A stretch of DNA of 64,000 nt, taken from Kyrpidia spormannii (GTDB lineage Bacteria; Bacillota; Bacilli; Kyrpidiales; Kyrpidiaceae). Under the pieces are notes generated by a model. It searched no databases. It saw nothing but the letters and a program-made list of their open reading frames with translations, and was not told where the DNA came from. The DNA is taken from contig NZ_CP024955.1 in the NCBI RefSeq assembly GCF_002804065.1, positions 2,108,001 through 2,172,000 on the forward strand, in the 5' to 3' direction. How positions within the stretch are numbered: position 1 is the stretch's first letter; the number at the start of each line of letters is the position of its first letter. Below, one piece after another: positions 16,731 to 26,899 of this stretch. The position numbers were made by a program, and so were the translations under genes.

Positions 16731-17141
16731 TTAAATGTAGTACATCAAACCGTCATCTGTGCCCTGGCGCATCATCTCCGCGAGATCAACCAGGGTCGTT
16801 CGGTCCAACACGGCATTGATGGCATCCCGCACTTCATCCCACAGCCGGCGAAGACCCGTCGGTTCATCTTCCACCACGGTGATGGGGCCCTCCAGAACCC
16901 GGACGATATCCCCGGCCGTAATCTCCTGGGCGGGTTTGGCAAGCACATACCCCCCGTACGCGCCGCGGATACTTTTGACAAGCCCGGCGTTGCGCAGAGG
17001 CGCAATCAACTGCTCCAGATAATGTTCCGACAGATTCTGGCGCTCGGCGATGGATTTCAGGGACACCGGCTGGTCCCCACTGTTGATCGCTAAATCCACC
17101 ATCAACGTAATCCCGTAACGACCTCGGGTCGACAATTTCAT
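16731..17141 (-). CDS. Rrf2 family transcriptional regulator (CymR-like)
   Basis: 136 residues: N-terminal winged helix ([18 protein letters not shown]...SLKSIAERQNLSEHYLEQLIAPLRNAGLVKSIRGAYGGYVLA) and a C-terminal dimerisation helix. It contains no cysteine at all, so it cannot bind an Fe-S cluster as IscR does; this and the neighbouring desulfurase fit CymR, which senses cysteine status with CysK. Its ATG overlaps the rarA stop (ATGA, 17138-17141). Control of sulfur genes is inference. Confidence 0.88.
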   Translation of the reverse strand: MKLSTRGRYGITLMVDLAINSGDQPVSLKSIAERQNLSEHYLEQLIAPLRNAGLVKSIRGAYGGYVLAKPAQEITAGDIVRVLEGPITVVEDEPTGLRRLWDEVRDAINAVLDRTTLVDLAEMMRQGTDDGLMYYI

Positions 17142-18544
17142 GGAGTCCCACTCCCTTCGACTTGATGCTTTCCCTCGCCCGTGATCTTCTCGCCCGCCTC
17201 CCCCCTCTTTTCGCCCGGGGACTGCTCTTCTTTCCAGCGCGCGGCCATGAAACGAGCGATTTGCTGCTCGTGGCCCTGATCGCTGGGCCGGTAATACCGC
17301 CGGGGTGCAATTCCCGGAGGCAGATAGGACTGTTCCACCCAGTGGCCAGGATAATCGTGGGGATAGAGATACCCTTCTCCGTGACCCATGGCCTTTGCTC
17401 CGCTATAATGGGCATCCCGGAGATGGCGGGGGACAGTCAGGTCCAGCCCTTTCCCGACATCTGCCAACGCTTTCTCCAGCGCCATATAACTGGCATTGCT
17501 CTTTGGCGCCGTGGCCAAATAGGTCGTGGCCTGAGCGAGGGGGATCCTCCCTTCGGGCATGCCGAGCCACTGGACCGCTTGAAAAGCCGACACCGCCACC
17601 ACCAGTCCCTGTGGATCGGCGTTCCCAATGTCTTCGCTGGCCAGAATCACCAACCGCCGTGCGATAAACAGCGGGTCCTCCCCCGCCTTGAGCATTTTCG
17701 CCAACCACAACAGCGCCGCGTCGGGGTCTGAACCCCGGACCGATTTAATGAAGGCGGAAATGGTGTCATAATGGACGTCCCCTTCCCGATCGTAAACCAC
17801 CGCCCGGCGCTGAATGGACGCCTCCGCCACCTCCAGCGTGACAACAATCCGGCCCCGGTCGTCCGGAGCGGTCGTCAAGGCGGCTAGCTCCAGGGCGCTT
17901 AGCAGCCTGCGGGCGTCTCCTTCACAATAGCGCACCCAGTGATCCAATGCCTCCTCCCGCACCTCCAGAGGCATCGTACCCAGCCCCCGTTCTTTATCCG
18001 CAATGGCCCGCCTCGCGATCGTTTTTAAGTCTTCCGGACCGAGCGGGTGCAGGGCGAACACTTGGGAGCGGGACAGGAGCGCCTTGTTGACCTCAAAATA
18101 CGGATTTTCCGTGGTCGCCCCGATGAGGATGATCAGCCCGTCCTCGACGTGAGGCAGCAGGGCATCCTGCTGGGCCTTATTGAAACGATGGATCTCGTCG
18201 ATAAACAATGTGGTTTTCTGCCCATACATCCCCAAACGTTCCCGGGCGTCATCCACGATTCGTCTTAAATCCGCTACCCCCGCGGTCACGGCGCTAAGGG
18301 TGACGAAAGCAGAGCGGGTGTACCCCGCGATCAGCCGAGCCAGGGTCGTTTTACCCACGCCCGGAGGTCCGTAAAAGATCACCGAAGTGAGTCGGTCCGC
18401 CTCAATGGCTCGACGAAGAAGGGTGCCAGGGCCCACCACATCCTCCTGGCCCACGAGTTCGTCAAGGGTCGCCGGACGCATGCGGGCCGCCAGAGGAGCG
18501 TTCATCCGTTTCTCCTGCTCAGCGCGATAGGAAAACAGATCCAT
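17138..18544 (-). CDS. rarA: replication-associated recombination protein A (AAA+ ATPase, MgsA/RarA)
   Basis: About 468 residues. Walker [17 protein letters not shown], Walker [22 protein letters not shown], sensor [13 protein letters not shown] and the C-terminal tetramerisation region ([19 protein letters not shown] ... [19 protein letters not shown]). Acts at stalled forks and on single-strand DNA ends. ATG at 18544 follows AGAAGGGCGGAAA; two Met codons further upstream are less well supported. It lies directly behind the 6S RNA, as in B. subtilis. Confidence 0.93.
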   Translation of the reverse strand: MDLFSYRAEQEKRMNAPLAARMRPATLDELVGQEDVVGPGTLLRRAIEADRLTSVIFYGPPGVGKTTLARLIAGYTRSAFVTLSAVTAGVADLRRIVDDARERLGMYGQKTTLFIDEIHRFNKAQQDALLPHVEDGLIILIGATTENPYFEVNKALLSRSQVFALHPLGPEDLKTIARRAIADKERGLGTMPLEVREEALDHWVRYCEGDARRLLSALELAALTTAPDDRGRIVVTLEVAEASIQRRAVVYDREGDVHYDTISAFIKSVRGSDPDAALLWLAKMLKAGEDPLFIARRLVILASEDIGNADPQGLVVAVSAFQAVQWLGMPEGRIPLAQATTYLATAPKSNASYMALEKALADVGKGLDLTVPRHLRDAHYSGAKAMGHGEGYLYPHDYPGHWVEQSYLPPGIAPRRYYRPSDQGHEQQIARFMAARWKEEQSPGEKRGEAGEKITGEGKHQVEGSGTP

Positions 18545-18597
18545 TTTCCGCCCTTCTTTCACCCGTAACTTCATCATTATACTCTACTTTCCAACAT

Positions 18598-18623
18598 AAA
18601 AAAACAACGGGCCCTCGCCCGTT
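18598..18623 (-). terminator. intrinsic terminator of the 6S RNA
   Basis: AACGGGC/GCCCGTT hairpin with loop GAGG, followed on the minus strand by a long T run. It lies between the 6S RNA and the rarA start. Confidence 0.85.
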
Positions 18624-18644
18624 TTCGATGATCCTTCATATATG

Positions 18645-18835
18645 GGGTAAGAGCCCTGCCATGCCGTGTCCCTGAGTTTTGAACCTGCCCTCGGCAGGTG
18701 GGTGACCTGCGTCACGGTTTACATGTCCACCCGAAGATGGCTTATGCGCTCCGCGCCGACCCCGGTCTCCCTTTTAAACGGTGTTGGCTCAAAACTTCAC
18801 GATAGATCACTAACACAGAAGGGCCCAAACCTACG
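18645..18835 (-). ncRNA. ssrS: 6S RNA (6S-1 / BsrA type)
   Basis: Fills most of the 400-nt gap between aspS and rarA, the position of B. subtilis bsrA. Minus strand shows the 6S plan: closing stem GGGCCCT (about 18820-18826) with AGGGCTC (18651-18657), continued by TGTGT with ACACG; internal stem GTTTTGAGCC with GGTTCAAAAC flanking a long central hairpin; total near 180 nt. A possible promoter TTGCAC, 17 nt, TACCAT lies at 18882-18910 and a terminator at 18598-18623. 6S RNA binds the housekeeping RNA polymerase holoenzyme and templates pRNA. The exact 5' end is uncertain. Confidence 0.85.
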
Positions 18836-18944
18836 GATCGTCGCGGTATCGCGAGCTCGCCCGCTCGCTCTCCGCATCTTTATGGTACCACAGCACTTCA
18901 CACTGTGCAATGGAGAAATTCTCCGTCACGGACTCTTGTCCGGC

Positions 18945-20741
18945 CTATTGTCGGGCCGTCACGCCATCCGGCCGGATGTGCAACTCCCGCCACTGCTCTT
19001 CCGAGATCTCCGAAGGAGCACCGGTCAAGAGGCACGAGGCGCTGGCCGTTTTCGGGAAAGCAATACACTCCCGAATGGAGGACTTCCCCGCCATAAGCAT
19101 CACGACCCGGTCGAATCCGAAAGCCATTCCCCCGTGGGGAGGGGCCCCGTATTCAAAGGCCTCCAACAAAAAGCCGAATTTCTCCCGAGCCTCTTCCATC
19201 GAGAACCCGAGGGTCCGGAACATCGCCTCCTGGATCTCCCGGCGATAAATGCGCAGACTGCCGCCTCCGATCTCATAACCATTGAGCACCATGTCGTAAG
19301 CCTGAGCCCGTACCCGCCCCGGGTCTCGTTCCATCAAATCCACATCTTCCCAGCGAGGCATCGTGAAGGGATGATGTTCCGCCACCCATCGTTTTTCCTC
19401 TTCATCATAGCTAAACAGCGGAAAATCGGTGATCCATGCGAAGGCGAAAGACCCGTCGTCGATCAGCCCGAGTCTGCGCCCCAAATGTAACCGCAGTTGC
19501 CCCAGCACCTCCGCGCAGATCTCCGGCCGGTCGGCCACAAAAATAAGCAGGTCCCCGGCCTCGGCGCCAAGCTCCCGGCGGATGGCGGCGAGTTCCTCGT
19601 CGGTGAAAAATTTGGCGATCGGGGATTTGACGCCTTCATCGGTAATGACCATCCACGCCAGGCCCTTAGCCCCCAGCTGTCCGGCCAGTGCCCCCAAATC
19701 GTCGATTTCCTTGCGACTGAACCCTCCGCATCCCTTGGCGTTGAGCCCGCGCACCGCCCCACCGGAATTCACCGCGCTCTGAAACACCCGAAATCCACAG
19801 GTTTTAACCGTCTCCGTCACGTCCCGAATCTCCAGACCGAACCGCAAGTCCGGTTTATCTGAGCCGTACCGGAGCATCGCTTCATCATAGGGTATCCGCC
19901 GAAACGGGAGTGGAACCGTCACGCCGAGCAGTTCCTGAAACAACTCCGCCATCATCCGCTCCATCAATTCCTGGAACTCCGCCAGGGGCATAAAGGACAT
20001 TTCAATATCGATCTGGGTAAACTCGGGCTGGCGATCCGCCCGGAGATCTTCATCCCGGAAACACCGCACGATCTGAAAATACCGTTCGAACCCCGAGACC
20101 ATCAACAGTTGCTTGAACAGCTGAGGGGACTGGGGCAGGGCATAGAATTGTCCGGGGTGCACCCGGCTGGGGACGAGATAATCCCTGGCCCCTTCTGGCG
20201 TCCTGCGGGTCAACATGGGGGTCTCGATTTCCATGAACCCGTGGCGGTCCAAGAACCGCCGGACCAGTTGCATGGCCCGGTGCCGCAGCAAAAACGTCCG
20301 CTGCATCTCCGGCCGCCGCAAATCCAAGTATCGAAACCGCAAACGCACCGACTCATCCACATCGATGCCGTCCTCAATCGGAAAGGGGGTCGGCTTCGAC
20401 CGGTTGAGCAATTCCACCTCCCGGGCCCTCACTTCGATGGTCCCCGTCTCCAAATTCGGATTGACGGTATCCGGATCCCGGGCCACCACATCCCCCCGCA
20501 CGCTGATCACATATTCGTTGCGCACGAGATCCGCCACCGCAAAGGCAGCCTCTCCAAACTCTGGACTCGACACCACTTGAACGATTCCACTGCGGTCCCG
20601 CAGATCCAGAAAAATCACTCCACCCAGATCCCGCCGCCGCTGGACCCAGCCGCTGAGAACCACCTCCCGGCCTATGTCGGACTCGCTTAGCCGTCCGCAC
20701 ATCGCGGTGCGCGTTAACGATTCCTTACCTGCCTGTGCCAT
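18945..20741 (-). CDS. aspS: aspartyl-tRNA synthetase
   Basis: Class IIb synthetase, 598 residues. OB-fold anticodon domain ([31 protein letters not shown]), class II motif 2 ([23 protein letters not shown]), bacterial GAD insertion domain and motif 3 ([22 protein letters not shown]). ATG at 20741 follows AAGGAGACCGAGC; the frame continues further upstream inside hisS without support. Overlaps hisS by 17 nt. Whether it also charges tRNA-Asn cannot be told here. Confidence 0.94.
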   Translation of the reverse strand: MAQAGKESLTRTAMCGRLSESDIGREVVLSGWVQRRRDLGGVIFLDLRDRSGIVQVVSSPEFGEAAFAVADLVRNEYVISVRGDVVARDPDTVNPNLETGTIEVRAREVELLNRSKPTPFPIEDGIDVDESVRLRFRYLDLRRPEMQRTFLLRHRAMQLVRRFLDRHGFMEIETPMLTRRTPEGARDYLVPSRVHPGQFYALPQSPQLFKQLLMVSGFERYFQIVRCFRDEDLRADRQPEFTQIDIEMSFMPLAEFQELMERMMAELFQELLGVTVPLPFRRIPYDEAMLRYGSDKPDLRFGLEIRDVTETVKTCGFRVFQSAVNSGGAVRGLNAKGCGGFSRKEIDDLGALAGQLGAKGLAWMVITDEGVKSPIAKFFTDEELAAIRRELGAEAGDLLIFVADRPEICAEVLGQLRLHLGRRLGLIDDGSFAFAWITDFPLFSYDEEEKRWVAEHHPFTMPRWEDVDLMERDPGRVRAQAYDMVLNGYEIGGGSLRIYRREIQEAMFRTLGFSMEEAREKFGFLLEAFEYGAPPHGGMAFGFDRVVMLMAGKSSIRECIAFPKTASASCLLTGAPSEISEEQWRELHIRPDGVTARQ

Positions 20742-21999
20742 GCTCGGTCTCCTTCCACCATGACTCCAATTCCAGAGCGGGCAGCTCTCGTTGTTCACCG
20801 CCCGTCAAATCCTTCACGATCACTACCCCCCGTCGCCGTTCCTCCTCTCCGAGGATGAGGGCCCACCGGGCACCCAGTCGGTCCGCCGCCTTCAACTGGG
20901 CTTTGAGGCTTTTCCCTTCGAACCCCCGCTCCGCCCGACAGCCCAAGGCCCGCAGGCGGCGCAGCCACCCCGTCAGCTCCACCGACGCCTCATCCCCGAG
21001 AGCGATGCCGAACACATCCACACCGGCTTCTGAGGCCCCCTCGCCCCGACGCTGCTCAAGGGCCAAGATCAAGCGCTCCAACCCGGCGGCAAATCCGATC
21101 CCGGGCACCGAAGGGCCTCCCAGCTCCTCCACCAACCCGTTGTAACGGCCTCCGCCCAGCACCGTGCCCTGGGCCCCGATTCCTTCTTCCACCACTTCGA
21201 AGGCTGTGCGGGTATAATAATCGAGACCCCTGACTAGCCGGGGGTTGATCTCGTAGGCAATGCCGGCGGCGTCGAGATGGCGGTGCAACCCCTCATCATG
21301 AGCCCGGCACTCGTCGCACAACGCCTCCCCGATCCTGGGCGCCCTCTGGGCGAGAGCCTTGCAGGTCTCCCGCTTACAATCGAGTAGCCGCAATGGGTTG
21401 CGTTCCAATCGGCCCTGGCAATCCTCACACAGCTGTTCTCGCAACGGTCGGTAGTACGCCAGCAGGCGCTCCCGGTACACCGGCCGGCACTGGGAACAGC
21501 CCACGCTATTCAATTCCAGCCGCAGTCCTTTCAAACCGATATCTTCCACAAAATCCAGGCCCAGGGCAATCACCTCGGCGTCCACGGCCGGGTCCGCCAC
21601 CCCGAACACTTCGACCCCGAACTGGTGAAACTGGCGCTGCCGTCCAGCCTGAGGTCGCTCATAACGAAACATCGGGCCGAGATAAAACCATTTGACGGGC
21701 TGTGGCCCACCGTAAAACTTGTGCTCCACATAAGCCCGAACGGCCCCTGCCGTGCCTTCCGGGCGCAGGGTCATGCTGCGGCCGCCGCGATCATTAAACG
21801 TGTACATCTCTTTTTCCACGATATCGGTGTTTTCCCCGACCCCCCGCTGAAACAACTCCGTGTGCTCCAGAATCGGGGTACGCACCTCGGAAAAACCGTA
21901 TCGTGCACAAATTCGCCGGGCCGCCTCCTCGATCTCATGCCACAGGGACGCCTCCTGGGGCAGGATGTCGTGCATCCCCCGCGGTCGCTGTGTCAACAC
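20725..21999 (-). CDS. hisS: histidyl-tRNA synthetase
   Basis: Class IIa synthetase, 424 residues. [19 protein letters not shown] start, motif 2 region [23 protein letters not shown], histidyl signature [23 protein letters not shown] and a C-terminal anticodon-binding domain. GTG at 21999 sits 8 nt after GGAGG; the 35-codon upstream extension is not supported. First gene of the hisS-aspS operon, behind a short terminator-bearing leader. Confidence 0.94.
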   Translation of the reverse strand: MLTQRPRGMHDILPQEASLWHEIEEAARRICARYGFSEVRTPILEHTELFQRGVGENTDIVEKEMYTFNDRGGRSMTLRPEGTAGAVRAYVEHKFYGGPQPVKWFYLGPMFRYERPQAGRQRQFHQFGVEVFGVADPAVDAEVIALGLDFVEDIGLKGLRLELNSVGCSQCRPVYRERLLAYYRPLREQLCEDCQGRLERNPLRLLDCKRETCKALAQRAPRIGEALCDECRAHDEGLHRHLDAAGIAYEINPRLVRGLDYYTRTAFEVVEEGIGAQGTVLGGGRYNGLVEELGGPSVPGIGFAAGLERLILALEQRRGEGASEAGVDVFGIALGDEASVELTGWLRRLRALGCRAERGFEGKSLKAQLKAADRLGARWALILGEEERRRGVVIVKDLTGGEQRELPALELESWWKETEHGTGR

Positions 22000-22055
22000 C
22001 CCGAATCCCTCCTTCGCCACGGAAGACGGGGCCAGCCCGTCCCCCACACGCAAAC

Positions 22056-22142
22056 AAAAAACCCGCCCCGGGGCGCAGGGACGGGACTGACATCCACCTG
22101 CCACTCAGCATCATGATAGCGAACAGGCCGACCCAACGTCAA
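22056..22142 (-). promoter_or_regulatory. promoter and very short terminator leader of hisS
   Basis: Minus strand TTGACG (22137-22142), 18 nt, TATCAT (22113-22118), then only about 25 nt before a hairpin with arms CCCGTCCC and GGGGCGGG (22062-22085) and a T run (22056-22061). hisS starts about 60 nt further on. There is no T-box core and no room for a T-box Stem I, so how the terminator is bypassed is unclear; it could be partial attenuation. Confidence 0.6.
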
Positions 22143-22270
22143 GAAACTGGGCGCCGGCATTCCCGAAAGTGGACAGGAATCTATAGTCAATCCATCTCCG
22201 CTGTGCTACACTGATCCCAGTTTTGCGTCGCATTGCGACAGTCTCTGCCAGAAAGCGGGTTGCGCACATT

Positions 22271-23362
22271 ATGGGCAAACGATTCGCCATCATCGTCGGG
22301 ACCCGTCCGGAAATCATCAAGATGGCACCGGTGATTCGGGAATGTGAGAGGAGAAAGGTCGACTATCGCCTGGTCCACAGTGGCCAACATTACGACCACG
22401 CCATGGATCGGGCGATTTTTGAACAATTCCAACTTCCCGATCCTCACGTCAATCTGCGGGTGGGATCCGGACGGCACGGCGAAGTCACGGCACGCATCTT
22501 GGAACGATTCGAGGCGTACATCCTGCAAGAAGACATTCGGGCCGTCCTCGTGCACGGCGATACGAACACCACCTTGGCGGGCGCCTTGGCAGCCGCGAAA
22601 CTCAACCTCCCCATCGGTCACGTGGAGGCGGGGTTGCGAAGTTTCGACCGCACCATGCCCGAGGAGGTCAATCGGGTTCTCGCGGATCACGTCGCCACCC
22701 ATCTTTTTGCCCCTACCCCTGCGGCGGTGGACAACCTTCGGGCTGAGGGAATCGAAAATGGGGTCTACTTAACCGGCCAAACTGCTGCGGACGCCATTGA
22801 GTTCCTCCGGCCGGGCTTGGCGGAACATCCGATCTTGAACGAACTTCATCTCAAACCGGGCGCGTACGTGTATCTGACGCTGCACCGGCAGGAGAATACG
22901 GACCACCGGGAACGCATGGATCTTTTGATCCAAGGGATCGAGAGGGTCGGAAAAGAACTCGGCTTCACCATCGTCTGCGCCCTTCACCCCCGAACCCGGG
23001 GGCGGCTGATCGAATACGGCTGGCTCGACCGATTCTACGGCATCCCGGGGATACGAGTGGTCTACCCCCCGGTGGACGTTTTTGCTTCTTTGGCCCTACA
23101 GTCCCAGGCGGCCGTCGTGCTCACCGACAGCGGAGGACTCCAAGAGGAAGCGTGTATGCTCGGCGTCCCCTGCGTCACGCTGCGGGAGAACACCGAGCGA
23201 CCGGAAACTTTAGCCATCGGATCCAATCGCTTGGCGGGATACCATCCGGACACCATCGTTGAGGCGGTGTCAATGATGGCCCGGGCTCCCCGGGGGTGGA
23301 CACACCCGTACGGGGACGGCCGGGCAAGCATTCGGATTCTGGACATTTTTCTCGCCGAGTGA
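22271..23362 (+). CDS. wecB: UDP-N-acetylglucosamine 2-epimerase (non-hydrolysing)
   Basis: Interconverts UDP-GlcNAc and UDP-ManNAc for teichoic acid or polysaccharide linkage units. 363 residues. IIVGTRPEIIKMAPVIRECE start, HGDTNTTLAGALAA, GHVEAGLRSFDRTMPEEVNR, TLHRQENTD and DSGGLQEEACMLGVPCVTLRENTERPET near the end are all typical. ATG at 22271 is chosen because the recognisable fold starts there; the Shine-Dalgarno is weak and an upstream in-frame start at 22223 exists. Divergent from hisS. Confidence 0.92.
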   Translation: MGKRFAIIVGTRPEIIKMAPVIRECERRKVDYRLVHSGQHYDHAMDRAIFEQFQLPDPHVNLRVGSGRHGEVTARILERFEAYILQEDIRAVLVHGDTNTTLAGALAAAKLNLPIGHVEAGLRSFDRTMPEEVNRVLADHVATHLFAPTPAAVDNLRAEGIENGVYLTGQTAADAIEFLRPGLAEHPILNELHLKPGAYVYLTLHRQENTDHRERMDLLIQGIERVGKELGFTIVCALHPRTRGRLIEYGWLDRFYGIPGIRVVYPPVDVFASLALQSQAAVVLTDSGGLQEEACMLGVPCVTLRENTERPETLAIGSNRLAGYHPDTIVEAVSMMARAPRGWTHPYGDGRASIRILDIFLAE

Positions 23363-23433
23363 GCATACGCGCCCAGGGGATTGCATAGCCATGGGGGAAG
23401 GAGCCTGGACAAGCCCAGAGAGGAGGGATTTTT

Positions 23434-24405
23434 GTGCCGCGTTCGATGTTCACTCGACTCGCCGCCACCGCCGCCCTCGGCCTTCTCATCGTTCTCCCGG
23501 GCTGCGGGCCCGCCGCTCCGATGCAGGCTCCCGCACCGGCACCGGCTCCCGCTCCGGCGCCGAGCCCACCCACCACTTCTGCCCCTCCACCTCTCGGCGG
23601 CACATTAGCCGTGATGATCGACAATCTCCAACAGGCCCGCCCTCAAGCGGGGGTCGACCAGGCGGCCGCGGTGGTGGAGGCCCTGGCCGAAGGACCCATC
23701 ACGCGCTTCGAGGTGTTCGTCGATCACAAGGTGGCGAAAATCGGACCGGTGCGCAGCCTCCGGCCGTATTTTGCCACCTTGGCCGAATCCCTGGGGGCGC
23801 CGACAGCTCACGCCGGCGGCAGTCCCGACGCCCTTAATATGGTCCGCCGGGGCGGCTGGCCGGATCTGGACCAGATCTACAATGCCGGTTCCGCCTTTTG
23901 GCGGGATCCCCATCGCCAGGCCCCCCACAACCTGTATACCAGTACGGACAAGTTGATGGCGGCAGTTCAGGCGAAAGGATATTCCCTTGGAGAGCCGGTA
24001 CCCATCCCCAGGGGCGAGATGATGGAGTCGGGGACACCCGCCAAGGCCGTGCAACTGCATTGGTACGACTACTCGGCATCCTGGACCTGGAACGGAAGCC
24101 AGTACGTGCGCAGCGAAAACGGTACGCCCCACGTGATGGATGATGGAACGCGGATTGAGAGTCAGAATATCGCGGTGATGGTAGCTCCGGATCGGATCAT
24201 CGATCAGGCGGGACGCCGTCAGATCACATTGACAGGGTCGGGCCAGGGGTGGTTTTTTCGATCGGGCCAAATGTTTGAAGGAACCTGGAGCCGCACTTCG
24301 ACAGGCTGGTTTCAATTTTCGACCGCGCAAGGCCCCATGAAATGGGCGGAGGGGCCCTTGTGGATTGAAATTATTTCTAGGCCATCCTGGCTCAGCGTTT
24401 CCTGA
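23434..24405 (+). CDS. DUF3048 lipoprotein (YerB-like)
   Basis: 323 residues. Signal peptide ATAALGLLIVLPGC with lipobox LPGC (Cys near 24), then a low-complexity APAPAPAP linker, then the DUF3048 core: GGTLAVMIDNLQQARPQAGVDQAAAVVEALAEGPITRFEVFV, KIGPVRSLRPYF and a C-terminal half with VMVAPDRIID. Exported and membrane-tethered; function unknown. GTG start at 23434 follows GAGGAGGGATTTTT. It is 72 nt behind wecB. Confidence 0.88.
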   Translation: MPRSMFTRLAATAALGLLIVLPGCGPAAPMQAPAPAPAPAPAPSPPTTSAPPPLGGTLAVMIDNLQQARPQAGVDQAAAVVEALAEGPITRFEVFVDHKVAKIGPVRSLRPYFATLAESLGAPTAHAGGSPDALNMVRRGGWPDLDQIYNAGSAFWRDPHRQAPHNLYTSTDKLMAAVQAKGYSLGEPVPIPRGEMMESGTPAKAVQLHWYDYSASWTWNGSQYVRSENGTPHVMDDGTRIESQNIAVMVAPDRIIDQAGRRQITLTGSGQGWFFRSGQMFEGTWSRTSTGWFQFSTAQGPMKWAEGPLWIEIISRPSWLSVS

Positions 24406-24448
24406 GCCAGCCCCCTTAAGTTCGCAACTTTCAAATCACCTTTACACC

Positions 24449-24472
24449 TTTTCAAAAAAAGGTGTTTATACG
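24449..24472 (+). terminator. hairpin behind the DUF3048 gene
   Basis: ACACCTTTT ... AAAAGGTGT with a short T run, in the gap before the response regulator. Confidence 0.55.
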
Positions 24473-24520
24473 ACAATAGAAAGCAACGGACCCGCAGAGC
24501 AGCAGATGAGGGGGAAAAGG

Positions 24521-25234
24521 ATGACACCGAGAGTACTGGTCATCGAAGCGGAACCTCGCATCGCTCGCCAAGTTGCACTGAATTTAAGAAAAAACGGATT
24601 CATTCCCACCGTTGTCCCCCGCGGCCGCCTGGGGTTAGCGGCGGTGCAGGAACGAGCTCCGGACATTGTCATCCTCGACGCTTCGGTCCCAGACATGTCC
24701 TGGGACCTATGTCGAACATTGCGGCAGATCCCCGATCGATTTCTGCTACTCCTGTTGGGCCGACAATGGCTACAGGATACCGACCCGGCGGACAGACGTT
24801 CCAATGATTACGCCGACGGTTGGATGCCCAAGCCCTTTCGGCCCGATGAACTGCCCGAACGGGTGCGCGCAATTCTGTTTCGGGGGCGAAAGGAACCGAT
24901 CTTTGCACGAAGGCTGCGCTTCAACGATGGGGATCTGGAGGTCGACGTCTACCGGCGCACCGCGTATCGCGGAGAACGACAGATTCCACTGACTCCCACG
25001 GAGTACATGCTGTTGTTGATGTTGGCCCGCTCGCCCGGGGTAACCATTTCGAGACAAGAATTGTCCGACTGGGTGCTGGGCCCGGATTTTGTTGGAGATT
25101 CCCGAACCATCGACGCCCATGTGAAAAACCTTCGGGCCAAGATTGAGGACCAACCGAAACATCCGAAGTACATTAAAACCGTCTATGGCACAGGATATCG
25201 CTTTCAGGGGAAACTGGATGATATTCCTTCGTAA
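24521..25234 (+). CDS. OmpR/PhoB-type response regulator with atypical receiver, no adjacent kinase
   Basis: 237 residues: receiver (1-120) plus winged-helix DNA-binding domain (about 140-232; PLTPTEYMLLLMLARSPGVTISRQEL, DSRTIDAHVKNLRAKIE, IKTVYGTGYRF). The phospho-acceptor Asp (VILDASVPD) and the late Lys (MPKPF) are kept. The usual acidic pair is replaced: VIEAEPR instead of V-D-D-E, and the conserved Thr/Ser position reads LLLLGR. Mg-dependent phosphorylation may be lost. ATG at 24521 follows GAGGGGGAAAAGG. No histidine kinase gene is next to it. Confidence 0.85.
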   Translation: MTPRVLVIEAEPRIARQVALNLRKNGFIPTVVPRGRLGLAAVQERAPDIVILDASVPDMSWDLCRTLRQIPDRFLLLLLGRQWLQDTDPADRRSNDYADGWMPKPFRPDELPERVRAILFRGRKEPIFARRLRFNDGDLEVDVYRRTAYRGERQIPLTPTEYMLLLMLARSPGVTISRQELSDWVLGPDFVGDSRTIDAHVKNLRAKIEDQPKHPKYIKTVYGTGYRFQGKLDDIPS

Positions 25235-25489
25235 ACACGCTCACACACGCCTGATGTTGGGGGATCAGCTCTCATTCTCTTCTGCGGGTCCGTGAACGAT
25301 CCCCCGGTTTCCCGACAACCAGGAGGATCAAAACCGACGAAAACCGTTCACATCCGAGTCCGGCGAACTGCCGAACCGCAGAAGCCGCCTTCGAATCCGC
25401 CCGGGCGGCCCTTCGTCGTGGCCTTATCGACCACTGTTCTGACGATACCGGATTGATCAAAGACGATTTTGCAGGAAGGGGTCACAAGT

Positions 25490-26809
25490 ATGGAACAAAC
25501 GGGGTCGGTCAATCGCCCGGAATCCGCGCGGTGTTACGAAAGGGCGCAAAAGGTCATTCTCGGCGGAGTCAACAGCCCCTCCCGGGCATTTAAAGCCGTG
25601 GGCGGGGGGGCACCGGTCTTCATCACCCGCGGCCAAGGGGCATATCTGTGGGATGTGGATGGCCATCGATATATTGATTACCTTTGCGCCTACGGTCCGG
25701 TGATTCTCGGCCACGCCCATCCAGAAATCACCGCTACCCTGACCCGGGCCGGAGAAGACGGGATTCTGTTTGGAACACCTACAACATGGGAAACGACCCT
25801 GGCCGAAACCCTCCGATCGGCCATTCCGTCCATGGAACGAATTCGGTTTGTCAACAGCGGAACCGAAGCGGTCATGAGCTCAATCCGGGTGGCCCGGGCC
25901 GCCACCGGCCGGAACAAGATCGTCAAGTTCGCGGGTTGTTACCACGGCCATTCGGATCTTGTCCTCGTGGCCGCGGGCTCCGGTCCTTCTACGGTGGGGA
26001 CGCCGGACAGCGCCGGGGTCCCCCAAGGCATCGCCGAGGATGTCGTGACCGTCCCCTACAACGATCTCGATGCCCTGAGCCAGGCTTTCGACCATTTTGG
26101 CAAAGAGATTGCGGCTGTCCTCGTGGAGCCCGTGGTGGGGAACTTCGGCATCGTCCTCCCCCATCCCGGGTTCTTGGAGGGAATCCGGGATCTCGCCCGG
26201 GACCGGGGGGCTCTGGTGATCTACGACGAGGTCATTACCGGTTTTCGCTTTCATTTTGGAGGGGTTCAGACGCTGTTCGGCGTTGAACCCGATCTCACAG
26301 CTCTCGGGAAAATCGTCGGCGGAGGGCTCCCCATCGGGGCATACGGAGGGCGGGCGGAAATCATGGAGCGGGTGGCGCCCTTAGGACCCACCTACCAAGC
26401 CGGCACCATGGCCGGAAACCCTCTTTCGATGCGAGCAGGACTCACCTGCCTGGATATCCTGTCCCGGCCGGGCACCTATGAAAAGATGGATCTCCTGGGA
26501 GACCGCCTGGAAAGAGGCCTTTTGGACGTGGCCCAAAACCACGGTGTCGAGGTCACCATCAATCGCCTGAAAGGGGCGCTGACCCTCTTTTTTGGCAATC
26601 GGCCCGTCCACAACTATGAAGACGCGAAAGCTTCCCGGTCAGATCAATTTGCCCGCTTTTTTCATGAAATGCTCAACCGGGGCGTGCATCTGGCCCCTTC
26701 GAAATACGAAGCTTGGTTCCTTACCATTGCGCACACAGAACGAGATATCGATGAGACCCTCGAAGCTGCGGACGCGGCTTTTGCCGCCGTGGCCAAGGAC
26801 GTGCCTTGA
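25490..26809 (+). CDS. hemL: glutamate-1-semialdehyde 2,1-aminomutase
   Basis: PLP/PMP enzyme making 5-aminolevulinate for haem, sirohaem and cobalamin. 439 residues. [20 protein letters not shown] start, [47 protein letters not shown], and PLP lysine in [21 protein letters not shown] at 25490 follows GGAAGGGGTCACAAGT. The 255-nt gap in front shows no convincing gene; a 62-codon minus-strand frame there lacks family or start evidence. Confidence 0.94.
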   Translation: MEQTGSVNRPESARCYERAQKVILGGVNSPSRAFKAVGGGAPVFITRGQGAYLWDVDGHRYIDYLCAYGPVILGHAHPEITATLTRAGEDGILFGTPTTWETTLAETLRSAIPSMERIRFVNSGTEAVMSSIRVARAATGRNKIVKFAGCYHGHSDLVLVAAGSGPSTVGTPDSAGVPQGIAEDVVTVPYNDLDALSQAFDHFGKEIAAVLVEPVVGNFGIVLPHPGFLEGIRDLARDRGALVIYDEVITGFRFHFGGVQTLFGVEPDLTALGKIVGGGLPIGAYGGRAEIMERVAPLGPTYQAGTMAGNPLSMRAGLTCLDILSRPGTYEKMDLLGDRLERGLLDVAQNHGVEVTINRLKGALTLFFGNRPVHNYEDAKASRSDQFARFFHEMLNRGVHLAPSKYEAWFLTIAHTERDIDETLEAADAAFAAVAKDVP

Positions 26810-26826
26810 CCCATTCAACAAGTGGC

Positions 26827-26858
26827 CTTCGCCCCCGGAGTACTCACCGGGGGCGAAG
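26827..26858. terminator. perfect 12-bp inverted repeat between convergent hemL and NifU-like gene
   Basis: CTTCGCCCCCGG, 8-nt loop, CCGGGGGCGAAG. Very stable hairpin at convergent gene ends, but without a clear T run on either strand, so factor-independent termination is not certain. Confidence 0.6.
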
Positions 26859-26899
26859 CGGACAAAGGCTTTATCCTTAGACGAACCTTGCAGCGGGAT

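Noticed and set aside
22056-22142. T-box riboswitch in front of hisS
   Set aside because: GCAGGTGGATGTCAG is only vaguely like the T-box core, the TGGTACCGCG sequence is absent, and the leader is too short for Stem I.
23520-23580. Tandem repeat or CRISPR-like array in the DUF3048 gene
   Set aside because: It is an in-frame Ala-Pro linker after the lipobox, a usual spacer in lipoproteins.
25272-25460. 62-codon minus-strand frame in the gap before hemL
   Set aside because: No Shine-Dalgarno, composition like a shadow frame, no family features.
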